This document shows, in pieces, positions 1-7,705 of a stretch of DNA of 49,887 nt. The translations under genes were made by a program, and so were the position numbers. This DNA comes from an uncultured Clostridium sp. GTDB lineage: Bacteria; Bacillota; Clostridia; TANB77; CAG-508. The notes under the pieces were generated by a model. It was not told the DNA's origin and ran no database searches. It was given only the letters and a program-made list of their open reading frames with translations. Numbering within the stretch: the first letter of the stretch is position 1; every line of letters starts with the position of its first letter. Where the stretch lies: positions 1 to 49,887 of the forward strand of contig CAOKHI010000010.1 in NCBI GenBank assembly GCA_948468275.1. The letters run 5' to 3'.

Positions 1-143
1 AATATTGGAAAAATTATGTGCATAATAAACCGGAAATTTATTATTGCAATTTATATTTCCCTTTTTTCTAAAACAAATTGTTGAAAAATATACAATTTTA
101 TGATAATAATATAAAAACATAAAGAATAAAGGAATGAAAAATT

Positions 144-1340
144 TTGAAAACAAATAAAACTAGAATTATGTTATACCTCTATGAATTTATATCTACTTTT
201 ATACTATTTTATGCAGTAGATACCTTATTTTATTTAGAAAGAGGAATAACATCAAGTAAATACTTATTTTTTGTTGTAATTTCTTATATAGTACAATTAT
301 TATTTGAAATACCTTCTGGTATTTTGGCAGACAAATATAGTAAAAAGAAAATTCTAATAATATCTCAAATATTATTTATTATTTCAACTATTATATTTAT
401 CATAGCTCAAAATTATATAGTATTTGTTATTGCTACAATAGTTGCAGGATTACAAAAATGCTTTGGAACAGGAATTATCAATTCATTTTTATATGAATCT
501 TTAGAAAATAAAAATAAATTTAATAAATGTTTATTTATTAAAAATGCTATATATTATACTGCATATATGTTAGCAATGCCTATTGGAGGTTTCATTGCAG
601 AAAAATTAAGTATTGTTACAACATATTATATTACATTAATTCCTGCAATTATAGGATTAATAGTTTTATTTTTCTTAAATGAAACTAACAATGTTAAAAG
701 TAATGATAATATAACTGGAAAACTAGAAATATTAAAAAATGGATTAAAAGAGATAAATAAAAATCCATTTATAAAGACAATAATATTTACAAACGCTATA
801 TTATTAGCAGTTATAAAATTAGTTGAAGAAAGCCATCCAGATTATTCTATACAAATAGGTATAACAGAATTCCAGATAGGAATTTACACATCTTTTATAT
901 TAGTTTTTTGTATAATAGGAAGTTATTTAGGTAGCAAAATAAAAGAGAAATATCATAATATTGCTATATATCTAAATCCAATATTAACGGGCATATGCAT
1001 CTTATTATTAGGATTATTAAATAATAGAATTGGAATATTGTTTTTACTAGTTATGTATATATTTGAAGAAAGCTTTGATAATATAATACTTTCAAAAGTA
1101 CATAATAGCATATCATCTAAATCAAGAGTAACAGTAGAATCATTAATGTCCATTTTGCAATGTATTTGTGGAATTATTATAGGAAGTAGTATTAGTATTT
1201 TGCTTAATTATATAAATGTAAATATTTCGTATGTAATATTAGGATTATTAACTATAATATATAGTAGTTTAGTTATATTGTTTAAATTCATAAATAAATT
1301 AAAGTTGGATAGTTTAAATACTAATATAGATAAAATCTAA
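144..1340 (+). CDS. MFS transporter
   Basis: The 398-residue protein is almost wholly hydrophobic, with about 12 predicted membrane segments. A loop after segment 2 contains the MFS motif A-like sequence GILADKYSKKK (around residues 60-70), so a major-facilitator efflux or uptake permease in the cytoplasmic membrane is likely. The substrate cannot be read. The start is TTG at 144, preceded by AAAGGA at 128-133. The nearest upstream ATG (134) is out of frame, and the next in-frame ATG is nine codons in. It stands alone, followed by a long inverted repeat at 1376-1455, and lies in the presumed element A0. Confidence 0.8.
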   Translation: MKTNKTRIMLYLYEFISTFILFYAVDTLFYLERGITSSKYLFFVVISYIVQLLFEIPSGILADKYSKKKILIISQILFIISTIIFIIAQNYIVFVIATIVAGLQKCFGTGIINSFLYESLENKNKFNKCLFIKNAIYYTAYMLAMPIGGFIAEKLSIVTTYYITLIPAIIGLIVLFFLNETNNVKSNDNITGKLEILKNGLKEINKNPFIKTIIFTNAILLAVIKLVEESHPDYSIQIGITEFQIGIYTSFILVFCIIGSYLGSKIKEKYHNIAIYLNPILTGICILLLGLLNNRIGILFLLVMYIFEESFDNIILSKVHNSISSKSRVTVESLMSILQCICGIIIGSSISILLNYINVNISYVILGLLTIIYSSLVILFKFINKLKLDSLNTNIDKI

Positions 1341-1375
1341 AGAGCTATAAATTTTTAAATCCTACACATAAATTC

Positions 1376-1455
1376 TAATGTGCTTTATAAAATCAAGTCA
1401 AGGTTAAAATGCATGTGCTACCACACAACCTTGACTTAATTTTAAAAGCACATTA
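1376..1455. repeat. Long imperfect inverted repeat
   Basis: Left arm 1376-1405 and right arm 1427-1455 pair over about 29 bases with one indel and two mismatches, around a 21-base loop. The inner stem is AAGTCAAGGTT / AACCTTGACTT. It follows the MFS stop by 36 bases. It may act as a bidirectional terminator, but it is longer than usual and lacks a clean T-run. A palindromic miniature repeat is an alternative. Confidence 0.6.
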
Positions 1456-1921
1456 TTTTTCAGTTAAGGGATTTGTATATTTAGTTAAGTGAACATAAGC
1501 ATTATTAAAACAGAATACACCTCATTAAAAATGAGGGCAGGAAAGCGAGTGTTCACACATCGCATACATACATTGAAGGACAAGCCTTCAAGAGTTAATA
1601 AAAGAACAAAAATTTTAAGCAGATTTGATGCAAAAATTCACTGGGTGAACTGGCTCAAACCCGCTATTCTTCGCTAAACTTAAAAATAGTGAACTAAAAA
1701 AATTAAAAAAGTTCACCAAATGTACTAAATTTTTATAAAATATTTCAGAAAAATACACCAAATGAACTAGAAATTTAATATTAGTTCACTTGGCGTATTA
1801 ATATTTTATAGATAATTTGAAATTGTGTACTATTCTTTTTTTATAAAATTATAATAATGCAATTGACAAAAGAACGAATGTTTGATAATATATAACAAAT
1901 AAGAAATGAGGTCGATATTAT
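1456..1921. other. Gene-poor stretch upstream of the RhuM gene
   Basis: No convincing gene is seen. An open frame of 62 codons begins with GTG at 1489 and ends at 1677. It is basic, has no ribosome-binding site and no family I recognise, and its base composition is richer in GC than the neighbours, so it may be a remnant of imported DNA. The right half (1636-1800) holds palindromic repeats described separately. A weak promoter-like TTGACA at about 1864 precedes the RhuM gene. Confidence 0.4.
1636..1800. promoter_or_regulatory. Cluster of palindromic operator-like repeats upstream of RhuM gene
   Basis: Four related sites occur at 1636-1651 (TTCAC-TGG-GTGAA core), 1709-1729 (AGTTCACCAAATGTACTA), 1753-1770 (ATACACCAAATGAACTAG) and 1782-1800 (TAGTTCACTTGGCGTATTA). 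The shared pattern is AGTTCAC-N3-GTGAACT or degraded versions of it. Two more copies lie just after the gene. Such a palindrome suits a dimeric DNA-binding protein, and the RhuM N-terminus is a plausible autoregulator. The link is inference. Confidence 0.55.
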
Positions 1922-2941
1922 ATGAATAATAAATTAATCGGAAATGAAAATAATATTGTATTTTATACTGATGATGAAGATAATATTAAAGTTGAAGTCA
2001 TGTTACAAGATGAAAATGTTTGGCTTGATATAGAATCTTTAGCTAAATTATTTAAAATAGACAGAACTGGAATTACAAGACATATAAATAATATTTATAA
2101 AGATGAAGAATTAGAAGAAAATAGCACATGTGCAAAAATTGCACATATGGGTAACAATGGGAAACAACAGTATTTTACAAGTTATTACAATTTAGATATG
2201 ATAATTTCCATTGGATTTAGAGCAAATTCAAAACCTGCTATAAAATTTAGAACATGGGCAAATAAATTAATAAAAGAATATATGATAAAAGGATTTACAT
2301 TAGATGATGATAGATTTTTAAAGGGTGGCAAAGTAAATGCACAATATTTTGATGAGTTATTAGAAAGAATAAAAACTATTCGTACAAGTGAAAGAATGGC
2401 TTATCAAAAAATAACAGATTTATTTATAGCAACAGCAGTTGACTATAATCCAAAATCAGAAGAAGCATATACATTTTTTAAAATAGTTCAGAATAAATTA
2501 CATTATGCTATTTCTGGACATACCGCAGCAGAACTGATTTATAATAGAGCTGATTCAAATAAAGAACATATGGGACTTACAAACTGGAAAAATAGTCCAG
2601 ATGGATTAATATATAAATATGATGTAACAATAGCCAAAAATTATTTAAATGAAGAAGAATTGAAAAAATTAAATGATTTAACTAATTTCTTTATAGTATT
2701 TGCTGAAGATGAAGCAAAAGAAAGGCATGTGATGACAATGCAAAATTGGATTGATGCAACAGATGATTTATTAAAATTTAGAAGAAAAAAGATATTAGAA
2801 AATGCTGGCTCAATATCACATAAAGAAGCAATAGAAAAAGCAGAAAATGAATATGAAAAATTCAAAATAAAACAAGATATGCAATATATTTCTAGTATGG
2901 ATGAAATGTATCAAAGATATTTGAATGAAAGTAAAGGATAA
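1922..2941 (+). CDS. RhuM family protein (putative DNA-binding)
   Basis: This 339-residue protein matches the RhuM family, named after a Salmonella pathogenicity-island gene and scattered on genomic islands near restriction or toxin systems. The N-terminal half contains the family signature around VWLDIESLAKLFKIDR and ITRHINNIYKDEEL, with FRTWANKLIKEYMIKGF following. This part resembles a winged-helix or BRO-N-like DNA-binding module. The C-terminal half is helical and charged and carries AISGHTAAELIYNRAD. Function in the family is not established. The start ATG at 1922 is preceded by GAGGTCG at 1908-1914. It is a single gene flanked on both sides by the same palindromic repeat. Confidence 0.85.
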   Translation: MNNKLIGNENNIVFYTDDEDNIKVEVMLQDENVWLDIESLAKLFKIDRTGITRHINNIYKDEELEENSTCAKIAHMGNNGKQQYFTSYYNLDMIISIGFRANSKPAIKFRTWANKLIKEYMIKGFTLDDDRFLKGGKVNAQYFDELLERIKTIRTSERMAYQKITDLFIATAVDYNPKSEEAYTFFKIVQNKLHYAISGHTAAELIYNRADSNKEHMGLTNWKNSPDGLIYKYDVTIAKNYLNEEELKKLNDLTNFFIVFAEDEAKERHVMTMQNWIDATDDLLKFRRKKILENAGSISHKEAIEKAENEYEKFKIKQDMQYISSMDEMYQRYLNESKG

Positions 2942-2951
2942 ATAAAAAATA

Positions 2952-2989
2952 AAGTTCACTTAGTGTACTAAAGTTCACCGAGTGAACTT
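2952..2989. promoter_or_regulatory. Two palindromic repeats downstream of RhuM gene
   Basis: Tandem sites 2952-2970 (AAGTTCACTTAGTGTACTA) and 2971-2989 start ten bases after the RhuM stop. The second contains a perfect palindrome, AGTTCAC-CGA-GTGAACT. They match the four sites upstream of the gene, so the gene is bracketed by six copies. Confidence 0.6.
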
Positions 2990-3047
2990 ATTAATTTTAC
3001 AGCCAATAACCTTATATTTTTTTATGATTGACAACATCATGGAACAG

Positions 3048-3052
3048 AAGAA
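3048..3052. other. Left attachment core of element A (AAGAA)
   Basis: The same AAGAA recurs at 13145-13149. Fourteen bases to the right of this copy is GGTCGTTTG (3067-3075). Fourteen bases to the left of the other copy is the exact inverse CAAACGACC (13122-13130). This symmetric spacing is what an attP site of a large serine recombinase looks like when split between two element ends. Joining 3041-3047 to 13145 onward reads GTEELAHLEMVGTIVHQL, the CotJC consensus. Confidence 0.75.
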
Positions 3053-3140
3053 TACGCTCATTAAGAGGTCGTTTGTGGGGTGAATTTGTTAATTTTATCA
3101 ACAAACGCATTCCTTAGGAGTATATTCTTATGCTCCTAAA

Positions 3141-3371
3141 GGAGGTCGTTACAAAATAATATCTTTATTTATTGAATGTTTTGGAACAAATAGGATATCT
3201 GAACATCTTATTATAAAAGATAAAAAAGAACGATTCGATTTAACACCTAATGGAATTATATAATATTTAAAACTTAAAGATCCAATTTATTCTAAAATAA
3301 CAAATTATGGACACTTTGGAAGAGAAGGATTTACTTGGGAACAAATAGTTCAAATATTAAATAAAAAATAG
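3141..3371 (+). pseudogene. metK: metK 3' fragment (S-adenosylmethionine synthetase)
   Basis: The frame ending at TAG 3369-3371 encodes the C-terminal part of S-adenosylmethionine synthetase: FIECFGTNRISEH, FDLTPNGII, then YLKLKDPIY and YGHFGREGFTWE. The last is the hallmark YGHFGR...WE tail of MetK. A stop codon, TAA at 3261-3263, interrupts the frame. No start or catalytic N-terminal domain is present, so it cannot make an enzyme. It lies just inside the left end of element A and is probably a relic of an earlier insertion or capture event. A strong hairpin follows. Confidence 0.85.
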
Positions 3372-3437
3372 AAAAGACTTGTACAAAGAAGTTGCAAGAG
3401 TTAAAATGCAACACAAACTTTGCACAGTCTTTTTTCT
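3372..3437 (+). terminator. Terminator after the metK fragment
   Basis: AAAAGACTTGTACAAAG pairs with CTTTGCACAGTCTTTT, with an inner TTGCA/TGCAA helix, followed by a T-run at about 3430-3435. It appears to be the original metK terminator carried along with the fragment. Confidence 0.7.
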
Positions 3438-3507
3438 AAGGAAAGAGAATTTTATAAACAACATTACAATATGATTTTTTGAAAATTACTTTATTGTAGA
3501 TAATAAA

Positions 3508-3711
3508 ATGATCAGATTAAAAGTCGAATATTCGGAAGTTAACACTATTATAAATATTATGGATTATTATTATTTTATTGCTGAAAAGATTCCAATGATA
3601 GTTGCTAAAGATGGATTTACTACAGGAACATTGAAAGAATTAGAAAAATTAATAAAAACTCAAATGAAGAGGAGGAAAAATGAAAGATACTGGTATAATA
3701 CGAAAAATTGA
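3508..3711 (+). CDS. Hypothetical small protein
   Basis: A 67-codon frame starts at ATG 3508. It begins RLKVEYSEVNTIINI, has a hydrophobic-aromatic middle and a basic tail. No good ribosome-binding site precedes the start. Its end overlaps the start of the abrB-like pseudogene at 3680, whose GAGGAGG binding site lies inside it. In a region of decayed genes it may itself be a remnant. I do not recognise a family. Confidence 0.3.
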   Translation: MIRLKVEYSEVNTIINIMDYYYFIAEKIPMIVAKDGFTTGTLKELEKLIKTQMKRRKNERYWYNTKN

Positions 3712-3935
3712 TGGTTTGGGAAGAATAGGAGTACCAAAAGAAATTAGAGATATTTTTGGATTAATAGAAAAACGCCAATGCAATTTTATGTGGAAGGAAA
3801 AAGAATTATTATGAAAAAATATGAGAAATCCTTCTTATTTTGTAATTCAGAAAAAAACTACAAAATATTAATTATAGGTTAATTTGTGAAAAAGGTTTAT
3901 TAACTATAATGAAAGGAGCTAAGCGAAACTATTGA
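3680..3935 (+). pseudogene. AbrB/SpoVT-family regulator, frameshifted
   Basis: The start at 3680 has an excellent ribosome-binding site (GAGGAGG). The first frame reads MKDTGIIRKIDGLGRIGVP, the looped-hinge DNA-binding domain of AbrB/SpoVT proteins, followed by KEIRDIFGL. Near 3770 the frame is lost by a one-base deletion, and the continuation MQFYVEGKRIIMKKYEK is in another frame. A second shift precedes RLICEKG, which fits the usual C-terminal segment. These lesions are not at CGG codons and look like ordinary decay. Confidence 0.75.
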
Positions 3936-4210
3936 GAAATTAGGATTATATAGTGGCATTACAAAAGAACTAAAATTCAAAAAAGATTCTTAAAGTAGAT
4001 CAATTATGCAAAATGAAAAAAAGTGAATTATCTAAATTAGGATTTACAACTCAAGAAATAGAACAAATTGAAATAAAATTGCAGTTACAGGTACTAGATT
4101 TAAAAAGATAATATAATGAATGATTAAAGATAATAAAAATTTCAACTTTAAAATTGATATATTCAGGAAAGTGTAGTAAAATAAGAAAAAAAGAATAAGA
4201 GATAAAGTTT
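3936..4210. other. Decayed stretch with a 32-codon open frame
   Basis: The only open frame of note is 4013-4111 (32 codons, beginning MKKSELSKLGFTTQEIEQIE). It is helical and charged and has no clear binding site. It could be the tail of a lost gene. I see no other gene in this stretch. Confidence 0.25.
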
Positions 4211-4318
4211 AAAAACTCCATAGAAAGTCCGTAGTTTGTGCAATTAAACTAAACGATGTAAGTTTTATCTGCCAAGAGCTTCTAGTGGAGTTTTTTTCTG
4301 AAACTTACATCGTTTAGT
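4211..4318 (+). ncRNA. Two interleaved inverted repeats (pseudoknot-like or attenuator)
   Basis: Arm A, AAAAACTCCA (4211-4220), pairs with TGGAGTTTTT (4286-4295), which runs into a T-stretch and looks like a terminator. Arm B, ACTAAACGATGTAAGTTT (4248-4265), pairs perfectly over 18 bases with 4301-4318. The order is A-B-A'-B', so the helices interlock: they can form a pseudoknot, or mutually exclusive structures. The structure lies about 110 bases upstream of csoR. It could be an independent RNA, a terminator pair or an old recombination site. Function is not known. Confidence 0.45.
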
Positions 4319-4391
4319 ATCTCTTTTTTGTGTAACATAGAAAACTATAATGAAATCAATGTTTTTTGACATATACCCCCTTATTTACAAA

Positions 4392-4407
4392 ATACCCTAA
4401 TGGGTAT
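4392..4407 (+). promoter_or_regulatory. CsoR operator
   Basis: ATACCC-TAAT-GGGTAT is a perfect palindrome of the kind bound by copper-sensing CsoR repressors. It sits 23 bases upstream of the csoR start. A second half-like run, TATACCCCC (4372-4380), lies just upstream. The site overlaps a TATAAT-like -10 (TATATAAT, 4405-4412), so apo-CsoR would block transcription of the copper operon until Cu(I) binds. Confidence 0.8.
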
Positions 4408-4429
4408 ATAATAGCAAAGGTGATGATAG

Positions 4430-4729
4430 ATGGGAAAAAATGAATGTTGTAACAAAAAAACTCATAGAGGAGAAAAAGAAAAGAAAATAATCAATAACAG
4501 AATAAATAGAATCACAGGACAATTAAATGGTGTCAAAAAAATGATTGGAGAAGATGCATATTGTAATGATGTTTTAGTCCAACTATCTGCTATTGAAAAT
4601 TCAGTAAAAAGTTTATCAAATCATATATTAGAAAATCACTTGTGTAGTTGTGTAACAAGGGATTTAGAAAATGGTAAATTAGAAATAATAGATGAGTTAA
4701 TAAGTTTATTTAAAAAATTTAATAAATGA
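4430..4729 (+). CDS. csoR: Copper-sensing transcriptional repressor CsoR
   Basis: This 99-residue all-helical protein belongs to the CsoR/RcnR family. RINRITGQLNGVKKMI marks helix 1. The Cu(I) ligands of CsoR are present with canonical spacing: Cys45, His70 and Cys74 (25 and 4 residues apart). Extra N-terminal cysteines occur at 6-7. It represses its own operon through the palindrome at 4392-4407 and releases DNA on binding Cu(I). It is the first gene of csoR-thioesterase-copZ-copA, all in one direction with gaps under 30 bases. The start has GGTGATG upstream. Confidence 0.93.
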   Translation: MGKNECCNKKTHRGEKEKKIINNRINRITGQLNGVKKMIGEDAYCNDVLVQLSAIENSVKSLSNHILENHLCSCVTRDLENGKLEIIDELISLFKKFNK

Positions 4730-4745
4730 TAGAAAGGAGTACATT

Positions 4746-5162
4746 ATGGGATTTATTTTTGAAAGAAAAGTTAATTATTATGAAACAGATAAAATGGGAG
4801 TAGTACATCATTCAAATTATATTCGATATATGGAAGAATCAAGATGTTCTTGGTTAGAAAATATAGGATTGCCATTTTCACTTTTAGAAGAAAACAATAT
4901 AACGATTCCAGTGTTAGGAGTGAATTGTACTTATAAATATCATGTTACATTTGGAAATACAATAATAATTAAACCTTTTGTAAAAGAATATTCAGGAGTA
5001 AGAATGACAGTAGGATATGAAATGATAGATAAGGAAACAGGAAAAACAGTTCTTATAGGAGAAACAAAACATTGTTTTACAGATAAAAATTTAAAACCAA
5101 TTAACTTAAAGAAATATAATCCAGAGTTTAGTAATAAATTTCAAAATTTATTAGAAAAATAA
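4746..5162 (+). CDS. YbgC-like acyl-CoA thioesterase (hotdog fold)
   Basis: The 138-residue protein matches the 4-hydroxybenzoyl-CoA thioesterase/YbgC group. YYETDKMGVVHHSNYIRYMEE (residues 11-31) carries the catalytic Asp15 and the following helix. It would hydrolyse short acyl- or aryl-CoA thioesters in the cytoplasm. The binding site AGAAAGGAG precedes ATG 4746. It is inserted between csoR and copZ and so should be co-transcribed with copper genes. That is unusual, and may reflect the copper sensitivity of thiol metabolism or simple hitchhiking. Confidence 0.85.
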   Translation: MGFIFERKVNYYETDKMGVVHHSNYIRYMEESRCSWLENIGLPFSLLEENNITIPVLGVNCTYKYHVTFGNTIIIKPFVKEYSGVRMTVGYEMIDKETGKTVLIGETKHCFTDKNLKPINLKKYNPEFSNKFQNLLEK

Positions 5163-5186
5163 TAAAAAAGAAAGGAAGATATAAAG

Positions 5187-5396
5187 ATGAAAGAAACAAT
5201 AATAAAAGTAGAAGGAATGGTTTGTAATGGATGTGAAAATAGAGTTCAAAATGCTCTAAAAACAATAGAAGGAGTAGAAAATGTAGTTGCAAATCATACA
5301 ATTGGAACGGTTACAGTTACTTCAAAAAATGAAGTGGCAGAGAATGTTATGAAAGAAAAAATTGAGGATATTGGATTTAAAGTAAAGGAGAATTAA
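5187..5396 (+). CDS. copZ: Copper chaperone CopZ
   Basis: A single 69-residue heavy-metal-associated domain with the metal-binding loop GMVCNGC near the N-terminus and the ferredoxin-like pattern typical of CopZ. It carries Cu(I) to the P-type ATPase encoded immediately downstream. The gene ends two bases before the copA start, implying translational coupling. The binding site GAAAGGAAG lies eight bases upstream of ATG. Confidence 0.92.
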   Translation: MKETIIKVEGMVCNGCENRVQNALKTIEGVENVVANHTIGTVTVTSKNEVAENVMKEKIEDIGFKVKEN

Positions 5397-5398
5397 TT

Positions 5399-7609
5399 GT
5401 GAAAAAAATAACTTTATCTATTGATGGAATGACTTGTAGTGCTTGCTCTAATGGACTTGAAAAATATCTAAACAAGCAAAATGGAATTGCAGTTGCTAAT
5501 GTTAATCTTGTAATGGCAAATGCTACTATTGAGTATGATGAAAAAATATTAGAACAAGCAAAAATAGAAGAATTTGTAAAACAAGCAGGATTTAAAAGTC
5601 TAGGAGAGTTCAAAGAAATAAGAATAGAAAATAAAAATAAAAAAGAAAAAATCAAATTTATTGTTTTTTCAGTTTTAGCAGTAATTTTAATGTATATTTC
5701 AATGGGACACATGATTAATTTGCCAACAATAGAGTTTTTAAATCCACATAGAAATCCAATTAATTATGCTGTTTTTTTATTGATATTAACAAGTGCTTTT
5801 TTGATATATGGATTTGATATTCTAAAAAATGGTTATAAAAATCTTATTCATAAAACACCTAATATGGATACATTAGTAGCTATTGGAGTAATTAGCAGTT
5901 TTTTATATAGTTTGTATAGTATGTATATGATTATAAAAGGAAATCATAGTTATACAATGAACTTATATTTTGAATCATCAGCAATTATAATCTACTTTAT
6001 AAAATTAGGAAGATATATTGATGGAATAAGTAAAGACAAGACAAAAGAGGCAATACAAAAATTAGTAAAAATAACCCCAGAAACAGCAGTAATAAAAATA
6101 GGAAAAAAAGAAAAGAAAGTTACTTTAGATGAAATAAAAAAAGGAGATATTGTAATATCAAAACCTGGAGAAAAAATTGCAGTAGATGGAGAAATTATAG
6201 TTGGAAAAGCACATCTAGATGAATCTTTTATTACAGGAGAAAGCAAACCAGTAACAAAAGAACAAGGAAATAAAGTAATTGCAGGGAGCATTAATTATGA
6301 TGGATATTTAGAATATAAGGCAGAAAGAATTGGAAAAGAATCAACAGTATCAGAAATAGTAAGATTAGTGATAGAAGCAAGTAATACAAAAGCACCAATT
6401 GCCAAAATTGCAGATACTGTTTCTGGATATTTTGTACCAACAGTTATTATTATTGCAGTTATCACATTTTTAATATATTTAATAATTGGTCAAAGTTTTA
6501 GTGTGGCATTATCTACATTTGTTACTATATTAGTTGTAGCTTGTCCTTGCAGTTTAGGGCTAGCTACTCCACTTGCAATTGTTGTTAGTGAAGGTCTATG
6601 TGCTAGTAATGGAATTTTAGTAAAGAAAAGTGAAATATTAGAAAATGCACAAAAGGTAAATACAATTGTGTTTGATAAAACAGGAACATTAACTTATGGA
6701 AGATTAAAAATTGCCGAAATAAAAAATTATAGTGATATAGAAAAAAATAGACTCTTACAATTTGTTGGAAGTATCGAGAGTAAATCAACACATCCAATAG
6801 GAAAAGCATTTGAGAATTATTTAGAAGAAAATAAACTAGAAAAGTTAGAAGTCAAAGAATTTGGAAGTGTAACAGGGTTAGGAATTATAGGAGAAGTAGA
6901 TAGTCAAAAATTAATACTTGGAAATTCAAAAATTTTAAAAGAGCATAATATTGAAAATGTATATAGCAAAGATGAAGAAGAACTTACTAAAAAAGGAAAT
7001 AGTATTGTATATGTGGCAAATGAAAATAAAATTCTTGCATTAGTTGGAGTGAATGATATTATAAGAGAAAATGCAAAAGATACTATCAACCTATTGAATA
7101 AGAATAAAATACAAACAATTATGCTAACAGGAGATAATAAAGAAACTGCTGAGAAAATTGCTAGAAATATAGGAATAACAAAAGTAATTGCAAATGTACT
7201 ACCATCAGAAAAAGCTAAAACAATAAAAGAATTAAAACAAGCAAATAGATATGTTATGATGTGTGGAGATGGAATTAATGATAGCCCAGCTTTAGCTAGT
7301 AGCGACATAGGTGTAAGTGTGAATAGTGGAACTGATATTGCAATGGATTCATCTGATGTTATTTTAACTAAAAATGATTTAAAAAGTATTATTAATTTAA
7401 TAAAAATTAGTAAAAAAACAATACGAAATATTAAGCAAAACTTATTTTGGGCATTTTTCTATAATTGCTTAATGATACCAGTAGCAATGGGGTTATTAAA
7501 ACCTATTGGTATGTCCATTAATCCAATGATAGCAAGTTTAGCTATGGTATTTAGTAGTATTACAGTTATATTAAATGCTTCAAGATTAAAAAGTATAAAA
7601 TGTGATTAG
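5399..7609 (+). CDS. copA: Cu(I)-exporting P1B-type ATPase CopA
   Basis: The 736-residue protein has one N-terminal metal-binding domain (GMTCSAC, residues 10-16) and paired membrane segments. The actuator motif FITGESKPV is followed by the intramembrane CPC of P1B-1 copper pumps (around residue 383), the phosphorylation site DKTGT (about 426) and the hinge GDGINDSPA (about 623). It pumps Cu(I) outward at the expense of ATP. The start is GTG 5399 with AAAGGAG ten bases upstream. It is the last gene of the copper operon. No lesion is seen. Confidence 0.95.
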   Translation: MKKITLSIDGMTCSACSNGLEKYLNKQNGIAVANVNLVMANATIEYDEKILEQAKIEEFVKQAGFKSLGEFKEIRIENKNKKEKIKFIVFSVLAVILMYISMGHMINLPTIEFLNPHRNPINYAVFLLILTSAFLIYGFDILKNGYKNLIHKTPNMDTLVAIGVISSFLYSLYSMYMIIKGNHSYTMNLYFESSAIIIYFIKLGRYIDGISKDKTKEAIQKLVKITPETAVIKIGKKEKKVTLDEIKKGDIVISKPGEKIAVDGEIIVGKAHLDESFITGESKPVTKEQGNKVIAGSINYDGYLEYKAERIGKESTVSEIVRLVIEASNTKAPIAKIADTVSGYFVPTVIIIAVITFLIYLIIGQSFSVALSTFVTILVVACPCSLGLATPLAIVVSEGLCASNGILVKKSEILENAQKVNTIVFDKTGTLTYGRLKIAEIKNYSDIEKNRLLQFVGSIESKSTHPIGKAFENYLEENKLEKLEVKEFGSVTGLGIIGEVDSQKLILGNSKILKEHNIENVYSKDEEELTKKGNSIVYVANENKILALVGVNDIIRENAKDTINLLNKNKIQTIMLTGDNKETAEKIARNIGITKVIANVLPSEKAKTIKELKQANRYVMMCGDGINDSPALASSDIGVSVNSGTDIAMDSSDVILTKNDLKSIINLIKISKKTIRNIKQNLFWAFFYNCLMIPVAMGLLKPIGMSINPMIASLAMVFSSITVILNASRLKSIKCD

Positions 7610-7705
7610 TGCGAGAAATTACAAGTCATAGGGCAGATAGTTTGAAAATTGACTGCTCTTATGTTATTATATTTTTGTAAAAATGCGATAAGGAGGAATA
7701 AAAAA

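Larger units (their letters stand above)
1..3047. mobile_element. Element A0 (partial, right-hand part)
   Basis: This stretch carries an MFS transporter, a RhuM-family gene and repeats, and no chromosomal housekeeping gene. It ends at an AAGAA core (3048-3052), which is also the left core of element A. Element A must lie inside cotJC, yet the sequence just left of its core is not cotJC beyond about two codons. A reading frame upstream of 3041 meets a stop at 3029-3031. The bases 3031-3047 resemble the right-hand arm of element A (13131-13144). I infer a fourth serine-recombinase element integrated in tandem at the same core, with its recombinase and left end off-window. A deletion of the 5' part of cotJC is the alternative. 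Confidence 0.5.

Noticed and set aside
1500..1535. Resemblance of ACAGAATACACCTCATTAA to the core region at 3045-3066 (ACAGAAGAATACGCTCATTAA)
   Set aside because: Similarity is short, needs gaps and is AT-rich; there are no arms or cotJC sequence beside it. I do not treat it as another attachment site.
1489..1677. 62-codon ORF as a gene
   Set aside because: GTG start without binding site, no recognised family, composition unlike neighbours. Left as part of an intergenic description.
3680..3935. Frameshifts of the AbrB-like gene as further CGG sites
   Set aside because: The lesion near 3770 needs a -1 change at AAAAACGCC, no CGG is involved, and there is a second lesion. This is ordinary decay.
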